This document shows, in pieces, positions 37,115 through 45,360 of a DNA stretch of 64,000 nucleotides (positions are counted from its first letter, which is position 1; each line of letters starts with the position of its first letter). The notes beneath the pieces are model-generated. The model was given only the letters and a program-made list of their open reading frames with translations. It searched no databases and had not been told where the DNA came from. The translations under genes were made by a program, and so were the position numbers. The DNA is taken from the NCBI GenBank assembly GCA_028284325.1, contig JANQRX010000003.1, positions 186,001 to 250,000 on the forward strand, read 5' to 3'. This DNA comes from Bauldia sp. (GTDB taxonomy: Bacteria; Pseudomonadota; Alphaproteobacteria; Rhizobiales; Kaistiaceae).

Positions 37115-37477
37115 TCACAGCACCCCGATCTCGTGGAGCTTCGCCTCCATCGAGTTGCGGTCGAACGGCTTCAGCATGTGCTCGTCGGCGCCTGCCCGAT
37201 GCGCCTTGGCGATCTGGGCGACATCGAGCTCGCTGGTGCAAAACACGACCTTTGGCCGGTCTCCGCCTTCCATACCCCTCAGCGCGGCGAGGAATTCGAG
37301 CCCGCTCATGACCGGCAGGTGCCAGTCGAGCAGGATCAGATCGGGCATCGACTCCTGACAGGTCTTGAGCGCCTCGACACCGTCTTCGGCCTCCTCGACA
37401 TCGAAGCTGAAGGCCTCGAAGATACGTCGCGCCACCTTCCGCACGACACTGGAATCGTCAACCACCAGAGCAAGCAT
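37115..37477 (-). CDS. Single-domain CheY-like response regulator
   Basis: A 120-residue receiver without output domain: LALVVDDSSVVRKVARRIFE, phospho-Asp in DLILLDWHLPVMSGLEFL, switch residue in VVFCTSELDVAQI and Lys in HMLKPFDRNSME. It differs from DivK and from CpdR in its D-W-H-L-P context and is better described as a CheY-like protein of the type often found beside chpT. It may take phosphate from ChpT or serve a motility or adhesion output. Neither is shown by the sequence. It lies between ctrA (convergent) and chpT (same strand, 73 bases upstream). Confidence 0.85.
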   Translation of the reverse strand: MLALVVDDSSVVRKVARRIFEAFSFDVEEAEDGVEALKTCQESMPDLILLDWHLPVMSGLEFLAALRGMEGGDRPKVVFCTSELDVAQIAKAHRAGADEHMLKPFDRNSMEAKLHEIGVL

Positions 37478-37550
37478 GCTGGGAACTCCGCCGGAGCTTC
37501 AATCAGCCTACCCTAGCGACCCACCGTTAACGATGGCTTGAGACAAACGC

Positions 37551-38210
37551 TCAGGTCGTAGCCGCGCCGTCGGGCACGCACGCGATCACGATATCGGCGC
37601 CGTCGAGGCGCGCCGAGATCGCCATGCCGGACGCCCGGGCGAGCGCACCGGTGTAGTAGCCCTGGACGGACTGGGCATCGACCGTTACGTCGTCGAGGTA
37701 ACCGGGCACCAGTCGGTCGAAGGCGGCGGGGATCCGGGCGTTCGGTCCCGATGAGCGCACTGTGAACCGAGGTTCGTCGCCATCGCCATCGACTTCCGCG
37801 GCAATGGTCCCGCCCCTTGGAATCGCGGTGTTGGCGAGAAGAATGAGATTGAGCAGCAGCTTCACGAGATTCTTCGGCATCAGGACTTGCGGGGCCTGCC
37901 ACGTCAGATCCGCCTTCTCGCCGGCCATGTAGCCGCGTGCGACTTTCTCCGCATCGGCAAGATCGATCTCGGCGCCGGCCGAACCGGCTGCGCCGAAGGC
38001 GAGGCGCGCGAACTGGAGCTTTGCCGATCCCTGCTCCGCGCTGCGCCGGATGAGGCCGAACGCAAAGTCACGCATGTCCTCGCTGTTGTCCTCGTCGAGG
38101 ACTTCCAGGCCGTTGATGATGGCGCCGACCGGCGAGATGATATCGTGGCACACGCGGCTGCACAGCAGGGCCGCAAGGTCGAGTGCATCCAGTTCGCTGC
38201 TGTTTGTCAT
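37551..38210 (-). CDS. chpT: Histidine phosphotransferase ChpT
   Basis: ChpT relays phosphate from CckA to CtrA and CpdR. The 219-residue protein has the DHp-like helix pair with the phospho-His in LLCSRVCHDIISPVGAIING. A degenerate ATPase-like C-terminal domain follows (MPKNLVKLLLNLILLANTAI, then PRGGTIAAEVDG) without usable ATP-binding motifs, exactly the ChpT pattern. It is divergent from the eipA-like gene; the shared promoter holds TTAACCAC. Together with CtrA, DivK and SciP in this window it gives most of the downstream part of the relay. Confidence 0.93.
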   Translation of the reverse strand: MTNSSELDALDLAALLCSRVCHDIISPVGAIINGLEVLDEDNSEDMRDFAFGLIRRSAEQGSAKLQFARLAFGAAGSAGAEIDLADAEKVARGYMAGEKADLTWQAPQVLMPKNLVKLLLNLILLANTAIPRGGTIAAEVDGDGDEPRFTVRSSGPNARIPAAFDRLVPGYLDDVTVDAQSVQGYYTGALARASGMAISARLDGADIVIACVPDGAATT

Positions 38211-38292
38211 GGTTCCCCGAATCCGCTGGCTGGCGCGACTTTATACCGCTTTGAGGCGCCGCCCCTAGCCGCAATTTGGCGGCAGTCCTTTA

Positions 38293-38300
38293 TTAACCAC
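38293..38300. promoter_or_regulatory. Possible CtrA half-box (TTAACCAC)
   Basis: TTAACCAC lies 45 bases before the eipA start and 83 bases before chpT, matching seven of eight bases of TTAACCAT. In Brucella, eipA is known to be a direct CtrA target, which makes the site plausible. One such octamer alone is weak evidence. Confidence 0.4.
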
Positions 38301-38344
38301 ATTGTCGCAGGATCGTTCCGCCCTCGGACATCCGGACCGCCACC

Positions 38345-38929
38345 ATGACTCGTTTATCACGAAGCTTCATCGCCTTCGCCGCCGCCTGCTTTGCCTCGGC
38401 CTGTCTCGCCGTCGCGGCTCCACCGGCAGAGGCGCAGTCTTCGCCCTCGACCTATTCGAGCCAGGAAATCGTCGACCGGGGCCACGCCTTTTTCGGCGAC
38501 GTGTCGACCGGGCTCGCCAGCGTGGTGGAACGACTCGTCGCCAGCTACGGGCTGCCCAACGGCTATGTCCTCGGGCAGGAAGGCTCCGGCGCGATCATCG
38601 GCGGCCTCCGCTACGGCGAAGGCACCCTCTACACCAAGAACGCTGGCCAGCACGCGGTCTTCTGGCAGGGGCCGTCGGTCGGTGCCGATTTCGGGGGTAC
38701 CGGCAACCGCGTGATGATGCTGATCTACAACCTCGACGCGATCGACCATATGTACCGCCGCTACCTCGGTGTCGCCGGAACGGCGCATGTGGTTGCCGGC
38801 GTGGGCGCCACGGTGCTCGGACGCGACGGAACCTACGTCGTCCCGATCGTATCGGGCGTGGGGGCCCGCCTCGGCGTGAACTTCGGGTACCTGAAGTTCA
38901 CCCGTAATCCGACGTGGAATCCGTTCTGA
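38345..38929 (+). CDS. eipA: EipA-like DUF1134 periplasmic envelope protein
   Basis: A 194-residue DUF1134 protein with a signal peptide (SFIAFAAACFASACLAVAA, cleaved near PAEAQS). The conserved core is YSSQEIVDRGHAFFGDVSTG, GYVLGQEGSGAIIGGLRYGE, GQHAVFWQGPSVGADFGG and GGTGNRVMMLIYNL. In Brucella abortus the orthologue EipA is a small periplasmic beta-barrel-like protein needed for envelope stress resistance and controlled by CtrA. Here it lies divergently beside chpT with a possible CtrA half-box between them, in keeping with that regulation. The gene symbol is by family analogy. Confidence 0.88.
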   Translation: MTRLSRSFIAFAAACFASACLAVAAPPAEAQSSPSTYSSQEIVDRGHAFFGDVSTGLASVVERLVASYGLPNGYVLGQEGSGAIIGGLRYGEGTLYTKNAGQHAVFWQGPSVGADFGGTGNRVMMLIYNLDAIDHMYRRYLGVAGTAHVVAGVGATVLGRDGTYVVPIVSGVGARLGVNFGYLKFTRNPTWNPF

Positions 38930-39056
38930 TCGTTACGCCGGCATCGTCCACAGGGTAGGCGCCGGGCCGCACACACCGGCCGAACAGCGATATATGGTGC
39001 CGCCGTCCATTTGATGGCATTGTCTGACCTCGCATCGTCGCGGTTGGAGCAGCCGG

Positions 39057-41117
39057 TTGATCCAGGCCCTCATGTTCTTCGCGCTGGGGTTGTTGGCGGC
39101 AGGGCTCCTGGCCCTCGCGCTTGCACCTGCGTTCTGGCGGCGGGCGCTGCGGCTGACCCGGCAACGGGTCGAGGCCGGCATGCCCCTCACCCGCACCGAG
39201 ATCAACGCCGACCGGGACCAGTTGCGGGCAAGTTTCGCCGCCGACAATCGTCGGCTGGAGATGAAGATCGGCAACCTGACGCAGCAGGTGTCCGATCACG
39301 TCGTCGAGATCAACCGCGGCAAGGATGAGGCCACCGCCCTCAGGACCGAAAACCAGCGCCTCAACGAAACCGTCGCGGGCCTTGAAGGCAACGTCGACGA
39401 CCTCACCAAATCCCTTGCCGACCTTGACGAGGGGCTGGCCGAAGCGCGCGCCGAGATCGAGCGCGGCGAGGAGGCTCTGGCGGAACGCAGCAGCGAACTC
39501 GTCCGCACGGAAGGACGGCTCACCGAGGCCCAGCAACTTTCGGAGGCGCAGCGTCTCGAGATCGTCGCGCTGCGCACCGAGATCGGTAACCTGTCCGATA
39601 CCGTCGCCGCCGCCAACACCGAGACCGCGGAGGTCGTTCGCGAACGCGATCACGTACGCGAGCAGTTGCAATCCGCGCGGGCCGAGATCCGCGATCACGA
39701 ACACAAAGGTCAGGCTTTCGAAGCGCAGATCGCCGCGCTTCGCGCCGACCACGAGGAGGCGCTCCGGGAAGGCGAGCGCAAATCGGGCGCCTTGCGCGCG
39801 GCCCGCTACGGCCTGGCCGCGCTGGAGCTCGAAATCCCGTCGCTGTCAGCGACGGCCCTGGAGTTGCGCGCTGCCAACTCCAACCTCGCGACCGAACTGG
39901 CCAACGTCAGCGGCGAGCGCGACGTGCAGACGGCCGAAGCCGCCGCCCGTGCCGCGACCCTGGCCGCCACCGAAGCCGACCTGAAGCGAGAGCGCGAGCA
40001 GTTGGCCGAGGCCAGGCAGGACATCTCGACGTTGGAGGAAGCGCGGACCGAGCTTGCCCAAAAGCTGGAGTCGTCGGAAGTCGAGCGCACTGACGGCGTC
40101 CGTGCGCTGGCCGACCTGAAGGCGGTTGTCGACGACAGAGCCCGCGAGCATGAATCCCTGCTGGAGACGATCTCGCAGCTCGAGGTCCGCCGGGACGAGT
40201 TGCAGGCCGCCGCCAAGGAGGCGGATCAAGCCGCGGCCGAGCGGGCGCGCGAGCGCGCCGAAGGCGTCCGTGCCATGGCCGACCTGCAGGCAGTTGTCCA
40301 AGACAAGACCCGCGAGCAGGAATCCCTGCGAGAGACGATCGCTCAGCTCGAATCCCTCAGGGACGAATTGCAGGCCGCCTCCGAGCAATCCGACAAGGCG
40401 GCCGCCGAGCGGTCGCGCGAGCTCGCCACCGCGCGGACCGCACTTGAGGCCACAGAGGAAAGCCTGACAGAGATTCGCCGCACGGTTGAAGAGCACAAGT
40501 CCGAGCGTGCCCAGTTCCAGGCCGACCTTCGCGAACGATCACACATGATCGAGGCCCTGAACGCGGAACTGTTCGCCGCGGTTCGCAAGGAGGAAGACCT
40601 CGGCGAACAGATCGCCGAACTCGAAGCGTCGAAGATCGACGTGAGCGCCGAAGTCGAGCGGCAGGTCGATACCGCCCGGCGGCGTCTCGAAGCGGAAGTG
40701 GGCGGCGACAACGTACGCAAGGCCTTGGCGGCCAGCGAGCGCGAAAAGGCTGATCTCGTGGCCAAGCTGGCGACCGTCCAGAGCGAGCGTGAAGCGCTCC
40801 AGGCCGAGAACGCGCGCCTGAAGCGTCAGCCGGAAGCCGAGGCCGTCGTGCCGGAGCGGCGAAGGGATCACGACACCCGGCGTCGGATCGACGACATCGC
40901 CACCAGCGTGCGGGACTTCGCCATGGAGATGGAGACCGCGGCCGACGCACAGGAGGCATCGGGGCAGGCGGAGGAACAACCGTCGGCGACGACGATCGAG
41001 CGCGCGCCGCCCCGTCCTTCCGAAAAGGAACCTGCCAAGCGCGACGGCCGGTCGTCCGACGGACGATCGCTGGCCGAACGCCTGAAGGCCCTGCAGCAGC
41101 CCGTCGCTCGCCCCTGA
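39057..41117 (+). CDS. Membrane-anchored long coiled-coil protein
   Basis: A 686-residue protein with one N-terminal membrane segment (ALMFFALGLLAAGLLALALA) followed by FWRRALRLTRQRVEAGMPLT, a lead-in seen in alphaproteobacterial hypothetical proteins. About 550 residues of nearly continuous heptad-type coiled coil rich in E, A, R, L and Q come next, ending in a short charged Pro-containing tail (PPRPSEKEPAKRDGRSS). Two tandem 56-residue units are present in the middle. Such proteins may act as envelope rods or cytoplasmic scaffolds. I do not recognise a function. The TTG start at 39057 is preceded by GGAG; ATG 39072 is the alternative. It is downstream of eipA on the same strand with a 127-base gap. 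Confidence 0.75.
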   Translation: MIQALMFFALGLLAAGLLALALAPAFWRRALRLTRQRVEAGMPLTRTEINADRDQLRASFAADNRRLEMKIGNLTQQVSDHVVEINRGKDEATALRTENQRLNETVAGLEGNVDDLTKSLADLDEGLAEARAEIERGEEALAERSSELVRTEGRLTEAQQLSEAQRLEIVALRTEIGNLSDTVAAANTETAEVVRERDHVREQLQSARAEIRDHEHKGQAFEAQIAALRADHEEALREGERKSGALRAARYGLAALELEIPSLSATALELRAANSNLATELANVSGERDVQTAEAAARAATLAATEADLKREREQLAEARQDISTLEEARTELAQKLESSEVERTDGVRALADLKAVVDDRAREHESLLETISQLEVRRDELQAAAKEADQAAAERARERAEGVRAMADLQAVVQDKTREQESLRETIAQLESLRDELQAASEQSDKAAAERSRELATARTALEATEESLTEIRRTVEEHKSERAQFQADLRERSHMIEALNAELFAAVRKEEDLGEQIAELEASKIDVSAEVERQVDTARRRLEAEVGGDNVRKALAASEREKADLVAKLATVQSEREALQAENARLKRQPEAEAVVPERRRDHDTRRRIDDIATSVRDFAMEMETAADAQEASGQAEEQPSATTIERAPPRPSEKEPAKRDGRSSDGRSLAERLKALQQPVARP
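40095..40430 (+). repeat. Two tandem 168-base units inside the coiled-coil gene
   Basis: Units 40095-40262 and 40263-40430 encode the 56-residue stretches GVRALADLKAVVDDRAREHE... and GVRAMADLQAVVQDKTREQE.... Both continue with SL-ETI-QLE--RDELQAA and -AAAER-RE. The copies are clearly related but diverged at DNA level, so this is an old in-frame duplication that lengthens the rod by a whole number of heptads (56 = 8 x 7). Confidence 0.8.
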
Positions 41118-41214
41118 ACCGGCGCCCGGCTCACCGCCGCAAGTAGCCTTGACCTGCCTCAATGCCCCGGGATCGGCGCCTCGCGACACTTTCGATTGAG
41201 TTACGGAGTTGGTC

Positions 41215-41478
41215 ATGAATCACCGCCACCGCAAAGTCCTCGCTGCGATCTTCGCCCATCCCACCAGCGGCAACATCCGCTACCGCGACCTGGAACATGT
41301 ACTCAGTGATCTCGGCGCGGAGATATCGACCAAGCGCGGCAGCCGCGTTGGCGTTTCGTTGAACGGGCACAGCGCCGCGTTCCATCACGGTGGCCACACC
41401 CTGCTGACGGAAGAGGTTGTGCGCGTGCGCGAGTTCCTGCGCGGCGCGGGAATCTCGCCGGACGACTACCCGGCCTGA
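41215..41478 (+). CDS. HicA-like mRNA interferase toxin, solitary
   Basis: An 87-residue HicA/YcfA-type dsRBD-fold protein: HRKVLAAIFAHPTSGNIRYR, DLEHVLSDLGAEISTKRGSR, SVSLNGHSAAFHHGG-type core (here VGVSLNGHSAAFHHGGH) and EVVRVREFLRGAGI. The histidine in FHHGGH corresponds to the catalytic region of HicA ribonucleases. No HicB antitoxin is adjacent: upstream is the coiled-coil gene and downstream, convergent with a four-base gap, is the caspase-WD40 gene. It could be a domesticated HicA-like regulator or an orphan toxin. GGAG eight bases before ATG 41215 sets the start. Confidence 0.75.
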   Translation: MNHRHRKVLAAIFAHPTSGNIRYRDLEHVLSDLGAEISTKRGSRVGVSLNGHSAAFHHGGHTLLTEEVVRVREFLRGAGISPDDYPA

Positions 41479-41482
41479 ACGC

Positions 41483-44419
41483 CTATCGCGGCATGACGGG
41501 ATCGGTCCGCACGAACCGGTCGTGGTCGGCTACGGATCCGAGGATCGTGTCACCGTCGACGACCGCGAACAGACTTTGCGAGCCCGGGGAGGCGAAGACC
41601 GTTCCGTCGGGGTAGAGGATTCCCATCTCCCCGTCTCCGCCGAACATGATCGACATCTGCAGATCGAAACTCCGCGCATCCCAGATGTCCACGGTCCCGC
41701 TGGCATCGAGCGTCGCCACATATCTGCCGCCGGCGATCCAGGCGTTTGACCGTACGCGGGGCAAGGCAAGCCTGAGCGTTCCGACCGCGCGGCCGTTGTC
41801 GTCGGCGACCGTCCCCGCCGCGACCAGCCGTCGGCGGTCGGGCGACCACGCCATGGTCGACACACCGTCTTCCTGAACGGTGAAGCTGCTGGTCTGCGTA
41901 CCCTCTTCCACGTTCCAGACGGTCACCGTGGACGAACCATCGGCGGAAAACACCTGCCGGGAATCGCCGGAGAAGAGCAGTTTGCGCGCGTTGCTCTCCG
42001 CCGCGATGGTGCGGATGACCGCGCCGCTGTTCGCGCGCCACACGCGAATCTCGCCGTCATTGGCCCCAGTCGCGATAGTGCTGCCGTCAGGCGACCAGGC
42101 GGCCGCAAACACCCAGTCCGTGTGACCTTCAAGGATGAACTGCCGGGCGCCGTTGGTGGCATCCCAGACGACGGCCAGATTGTCGTCGCCGGCCGAGACG
42201 ATCCGGCCGGAATCGGGCGACCAAGCCAGCGCCCGCACCCAATCGGTGTGGGCGTCGATATCCAGGCGCAACGCGCCCGAGCCGGCATCGAAAATCCGCA
42301 CCTTGTTGGAGCTTCCGCCGGTGGCGATCGCCTGCCCGTCGGGTGACCATTCAATCGCCTGGATCGAGCCGGACGGCACCGACATCCGCCTGACGAACCA
42401 GCCGGTCGACAGGTCCCACAGATCGATATTGGAACTGTCCACAACGATGGCCAGAAGGTCACCACCGGGATGGGCGGCCATGAACTTGTTGGAAAGCGCG
42501 ACGGAGGCGAACTGCGCCCGCAGGCTACCGGTTGTCGGATCCCAGAGCTCGATGTCGCGATCGCTGCCGCCCGCGGCCAGGGTCCGCCCGTCCGGTGACC
42601 ACACCAGGTGCTGGACCGACTGGTAGTTCTCCTCCATGGAGCGCAGCAGGCGTCCGGAGTCGCCGTCATAGATCCGGGCGGCGTAGCGGTTGTCACCGGC
42701 CGCCAGGATGTTCCGGTCAGGGGCCCAGGCGACGGTCTCGACCGCGTCCTCGAAGTCACTGAGCGCATGGTTGAGGGTACCGGTCCGCGCGTCCCATATG
42801 CGCACCGACTTGTCGTCGCTGCCGGAGGCGAGCAATCGGCCATCGGCCGACCACGCCACGGCCTTGACGTACTCCGTGTGGCCTTGAAGCGTGTGCACGA
42901 CCGATGCCGATGATGGGCGCCACACGATCACGCTGCCGTCGTCGCTGGCCGTGGCGAGCAACGCACCGTCCGGCGACCAGGCGACGGCGCGTATCCAGTC
43001 GGAATGACCGTCAAGCTCCCTGATGAGCTCCCCGCGCGCGCCGTCGCGCAGTTCGGCGGCGTGGCCGTACCCGCCGACGGCGATTTGCCGGCCGTCCGGA
43101 GACCATGCGACCGACAGATAGCCGGACTGCCGGCCGGACTGTTCGGCGATCTTGTCGCCGGTCTCGGCATCCCAGATGATGAGCCGCCCGTCGCGATCGA
43201 CCGAGACGATGCGTTCGCCGTCGGGAGACCAGTCGGCATCCCGCACCCAGTCCGTGTGGCCCTTCAGGATCCTGAGGATGCCACCACTCTGGATGTCCCA
43301 GATGCGGAGCGAGAGGTCGTCGGAAGCGGAAACGATCAGCCGGCCGTCCGGTCCGTAGTCGAGCGCGCGAATCCAGTCCGAATGGCCGATTTGCGGCACG
43401 ATGCGCGCGGAAGCGCGCGGGGCGGATGCTGCGGGCGGCGGATCGACCGCCGCCGAAGGCAGCGACGCCGTTTGTTGCTGGCGAAGCGCCGCAATGCGTT
43501 GCTCGGCAAGACCGCGCAGGAACGGACTGGCGTGGCCGAACGCCGCAATGAAGGCCTCGTAGTCGCCGACATTGGCCGAGTTTTGGATGGCCGACCACGC
43601 CATGGCCGCCGATGCGTCGGTGCGGAAGGTGGGTGCGTCCTGGGTCTCGGGCGCCGTCGCCACCGGCGCGGCCGCCGCGGGAGTGAAGTAGAAGTCGCCG
43701 GTGATGCTCGAGGTTTCCCACGGCACCTGACGCTCGCCGGTGACGTCGAGCACGGTCGCCCGCGCCCTCTTGAATGTCTCCTCGATCTTGATGCCCGGCG
43801 TTGCGATCGCCGAGACCAACGCCGAGGTGTACGGGCTGTTGCCGGTATTGCCGTCCTCAGCTACCTCGCCGGGCGCCGTGGAGTAGGCGATGTAGGTGCC
43901 CCTCGGCGCGTCGACCATCGCCAGCCCCCGCGACGCCGACCGGAAGCTCGATTCAAACGGGTTGTTGCGGCAGGCGTCGAGCACCACGATGTTGACGCGC
44001 GAGGACGACGTTTCCATCACCCTCAGAAAGGCGTTCACGTCGATGGCCTGGAAGTCGAGTTCCGACTCGTCGTTGATCGCGGCGTCCACGGGGATCAGGT
44101 AGTTGCGCCCGTCCGCCTGCACGCCGTGGCCGGCGTAGTAGAAGAGGCTGGCGTCGACGCCGTCGCGCAGCTTGCGCCCGAAATCCAGCATCGCCCGCTT
44201 CATGGCGAGCTGATCGACGTCGGTTATCCGGGTGACCTCGAACCCGACCCGCTCCAGCGTCTCCGCCATCAGACGGGCATCGTTGGCCGGGTTCGCAAGA
44301 CGGCTGGCTTGCGTGTACGCTGCGTTGCCGATGACCAGCGCCACCCGGCGCTCCGCCAGGGCTCCGGTGGCCATCAGCAGAGCGACCAAACCGCCTATCA
44401 GCAATCGCGGCCAGAACAT
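41483..44419 (-). CDS. Secreted caspase-like protease fused to 14 WD40 repeats
   Basis: A 978-residue fusion. A signal peptide or anchor (LLIGGLVALLMATGALAE) leads into a peptidase C14 caspase fold: RRVALVIGNAAYTQASRLAN, catalytic His98 in LFYYAGHGVQADG and catalytic Cys150 in IVVLDACRNNPFESSFR. After a linker (about residues 265-345) come 14 WD40 units, enough for two seven-bladed propellers. The units have strong GHxDWVRAxAWSPDG repeats, such as GHTDWVRDADWSPDGERIVS, and a weaker last few. Both catalytic residues are intact. Start ATG 44419 is placed by GGGGGA upstream. It is transcribed alone and converges on the HicA-like gene. The propellers probably sense or bind a partner, with the caspase cutting in the periplasm; targets are unknown. 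Confidence 0.88.
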   Translation of the reverse strand: MFWPRLLIGGLVALLMATGALAERRVALVIGNAAYTQASRLANPANDARLMAETLERVGFEVTRITDVDQLAMKRAMLDFGRKLRDGVDASLFYYAGHGVQADGRNYLIPVDAAINDESELDFQAIDVNAFLRVMETSSSRVNIVVLDACRNNPFESSFRSASRGLAMVDAPRGTYIAYSTAPGEVAEDGNTGNSPYTSALVSAIATPGIKIEETFKRARATVLDVTGERQVPWETSSITGDFYFTPAAAAPVATAPETQDAPTFRTDASAAMAWSAIQNSANVGDYEAFIAAFGHASPFLRGLAEQRIAALRQQQTASLPSAAVDPPPAASAPRASARIVPQIGHSDWIRALDYGPDGRLIVSASDDLSLRIWDIQSGGILRILKGHTDWVRDADWSPDGERIVSVDRDGRLIIWDAETGDKIAEQSGRQSGYLSVAWSPDGRQIAVGGYGHAAELRDGARGELIRELDGHSDWIRAVAWSPDGALLATASDDGSVIVWRPSSASVVHTLQGHTEYVKAVAWSADGRLLASGSDDKSVRIWDARTGTLNHALSDFEDAVETVAWAPDRNILAAGDNRYAARIYDGDSGRLLRSMEENYQSVQHLVWSPDGRTLAAGGSDRDIELWDPTTGSLRAQFASVALSNKFMAAHPGGDLLAIVVDSSNIDLWDLSTGWFVRRMSVPSGSIQAIEWSPDGQAIATGGSSNKVRIFDAGSGALRLDIDAHTDWVRALAWSPDSGRIVSAGDDNLAVVWDATNGARQFILEGHTDWVFAAAWSPDGSTIATGANDGEIRVWRANSGAVIRTIAAESNARKLLFSGDSRQVFSADGSSTVTVWNVEEGTQTSSFTVQEDGVSTMAWSPDRRRLVAAGTVADDNGRAVGTLRLALPRVRSNAWIAGGRYVATLDASGTVDIWDARSFDLQMSIMFGGDGEMGILYPDGTVFASPGSQSLFAVVDGDTILGSVADHDRFVRTDPVMPR

Positions 44420-44533
44420 CATGTCCCCCAACGATCCAACCGACCTCAACCGTACCCGCGTGGCGGACATTCTCCAAGGGTGCGGCCACTCACGAGCGGT
44501 TGAACGCGTGCCCGGCGAAGGAAGCCGAAGGCC

Positions 44534-44824
44534 GTGATTTACTGTGTCGGACTGACCTACAAGTACGATCGCGACCTTGCCAAAGGCCCGGTGGTCAAGC
44601 GCGGTCCCCACACGCAGCCGGATGGCAGCCGCTATGACGGCGGCTCGGTCTGGCGCACTGCCGAGGAGGCCAAGGCGTTCCTGGTCGAGAAGAAGACCGC
44701 CATGATCCGCAGCGTCTACGGCGTCGATGCCGACTGGGACCGCGATACGACCGAAGCGCCGGGCAAACCTTACCGGCTGCTGTTGCGCGACGCCACGATC
44801 GTCCGCCTCGAACGCCAGCCCTGA
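44534..44824 (+). CDS. Conserved-looking hypothetical protein
   Basis: A 96-residue soluble protein, IYCVGLTYKYDRDLAKGPVV followed by VWRTAEEAKAFLVEKKTAMI. It ends in a short beta-rich stretch (YRLLLRDATIVRLERQ). No domain is recognised. GTG start with GGAAG about nine bases upstream; codon use matches the neighbours. It is divergent from the caspase gene. I have moderate belief that it is real because of its regular composition and good coding character. Confidence 0.5.
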   Translation: MIYCVGLTYKYDRDLAKGPVVKRGPHTQPDGSRYDGGSVWRTAEEAKAFLVEKKTAMIRSVYGVDADWDRDTTEAPGKPYRLLLRDATIVRLERQP

Positions 44825-44945
44825 CGCCTTCGACGAACCTTACAAAACTGTATGCCGGCGGTCAGGCACCCGCAAAACCCGGCCGCCATCTTCCTTCACG
44901 AAGCGACGTCGATGAGACGCCGCCAAACCGCGAAAGGAAGACGAC

Positions 44946-45281
44946 ATGAACCGCAACACGATCCTCACCACCTCGCTCGCCGCCGCAACCGCCGTTGCCA
45001 TCGGCCTCGGCTCCACGGCCGTCATCGCCAGCTCCGACGGACACGACGAGAACCTGGCCGCTGCGGCCCAGTCCGCCGCCATCTCAGCGGAGGAGGCCAT
45101 GAAGATCGCCGGCGCGCAGGGCACGGTCCTGGAGCTGGAGTTCGAAGTCGAGGACGGCGTCGCCGTCTACGAGGCCGAGATCGCGCTGGAGGACGGCACG
45201 ACCGCCGAATTCCTGATCGACGCCACGACCGGCGAGGTCACGGTCGATCCCGAAGACGACGAAGACGGCGACGAGGACTAG
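44946..45281 (+). CDS. PepSY-domain periplasmic protein
   Basis: A 111-residue protein with a signal peptide (TILTTSLAAATAVAIGLGST) and one PepSY domain: ISAEEAMKIAGAQGTVLELE, YEAEIALEDGTTAEFLID, ATTGEVTVDPEDDEDGDED. The acidic tail is striking and could bind cations. PepSY proteins directly upstream of an OmpR-type regulator and kinase are common and often respond to metals or cationic peptides. Here a perfect 14-base-pair GC hairpin stands between it and the regulator gene. Confidence 0.85.
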   Translation: MNRNTILTTSLAAATAVAIGLGSTAVIASSDGHDENLAAAAQSAAISAEEAMKIAGAQGTVLELEFEVEDGVAVYEAEIALEDGTTAEFLIDATTGEVTVDPEDDEDGDED

Positions 45282-45289
45282 TCGCCAGC

Positions 45290-45320
45290 GTGGCCGGCCC
45301 GGGCTGCCCGGGCCGGCCAC
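45290..45320 (+). terminator. Perfect 14-bp GC hairpin, terminator or attenuator
   Basis: GTGGCCGGCCCGGG, loop CTG, CCCGGGCCGGCCAC: a fully paired 14-base stem, nine bases after the PepSY stop and 41 bases before the response-regulator ATG. There is no T tract. It probably ends most PepSY transcripts, protecting their 3' end and letting only part of transcription read into the regulator and kinase. Confidence 0.75.
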
Positions 45321-45360
45321 TGCATTGCCGTGCCGACGGCTCCGCGGCTACTGTCCCGAC

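Noticed and set aside
37115-37477. Calling the single receiver next to chpT CpdR
   Set aside because: The phospho-Asp context and C-terminus differ from the CpdR pattern as I know it, so only a CheY-like label is justified.
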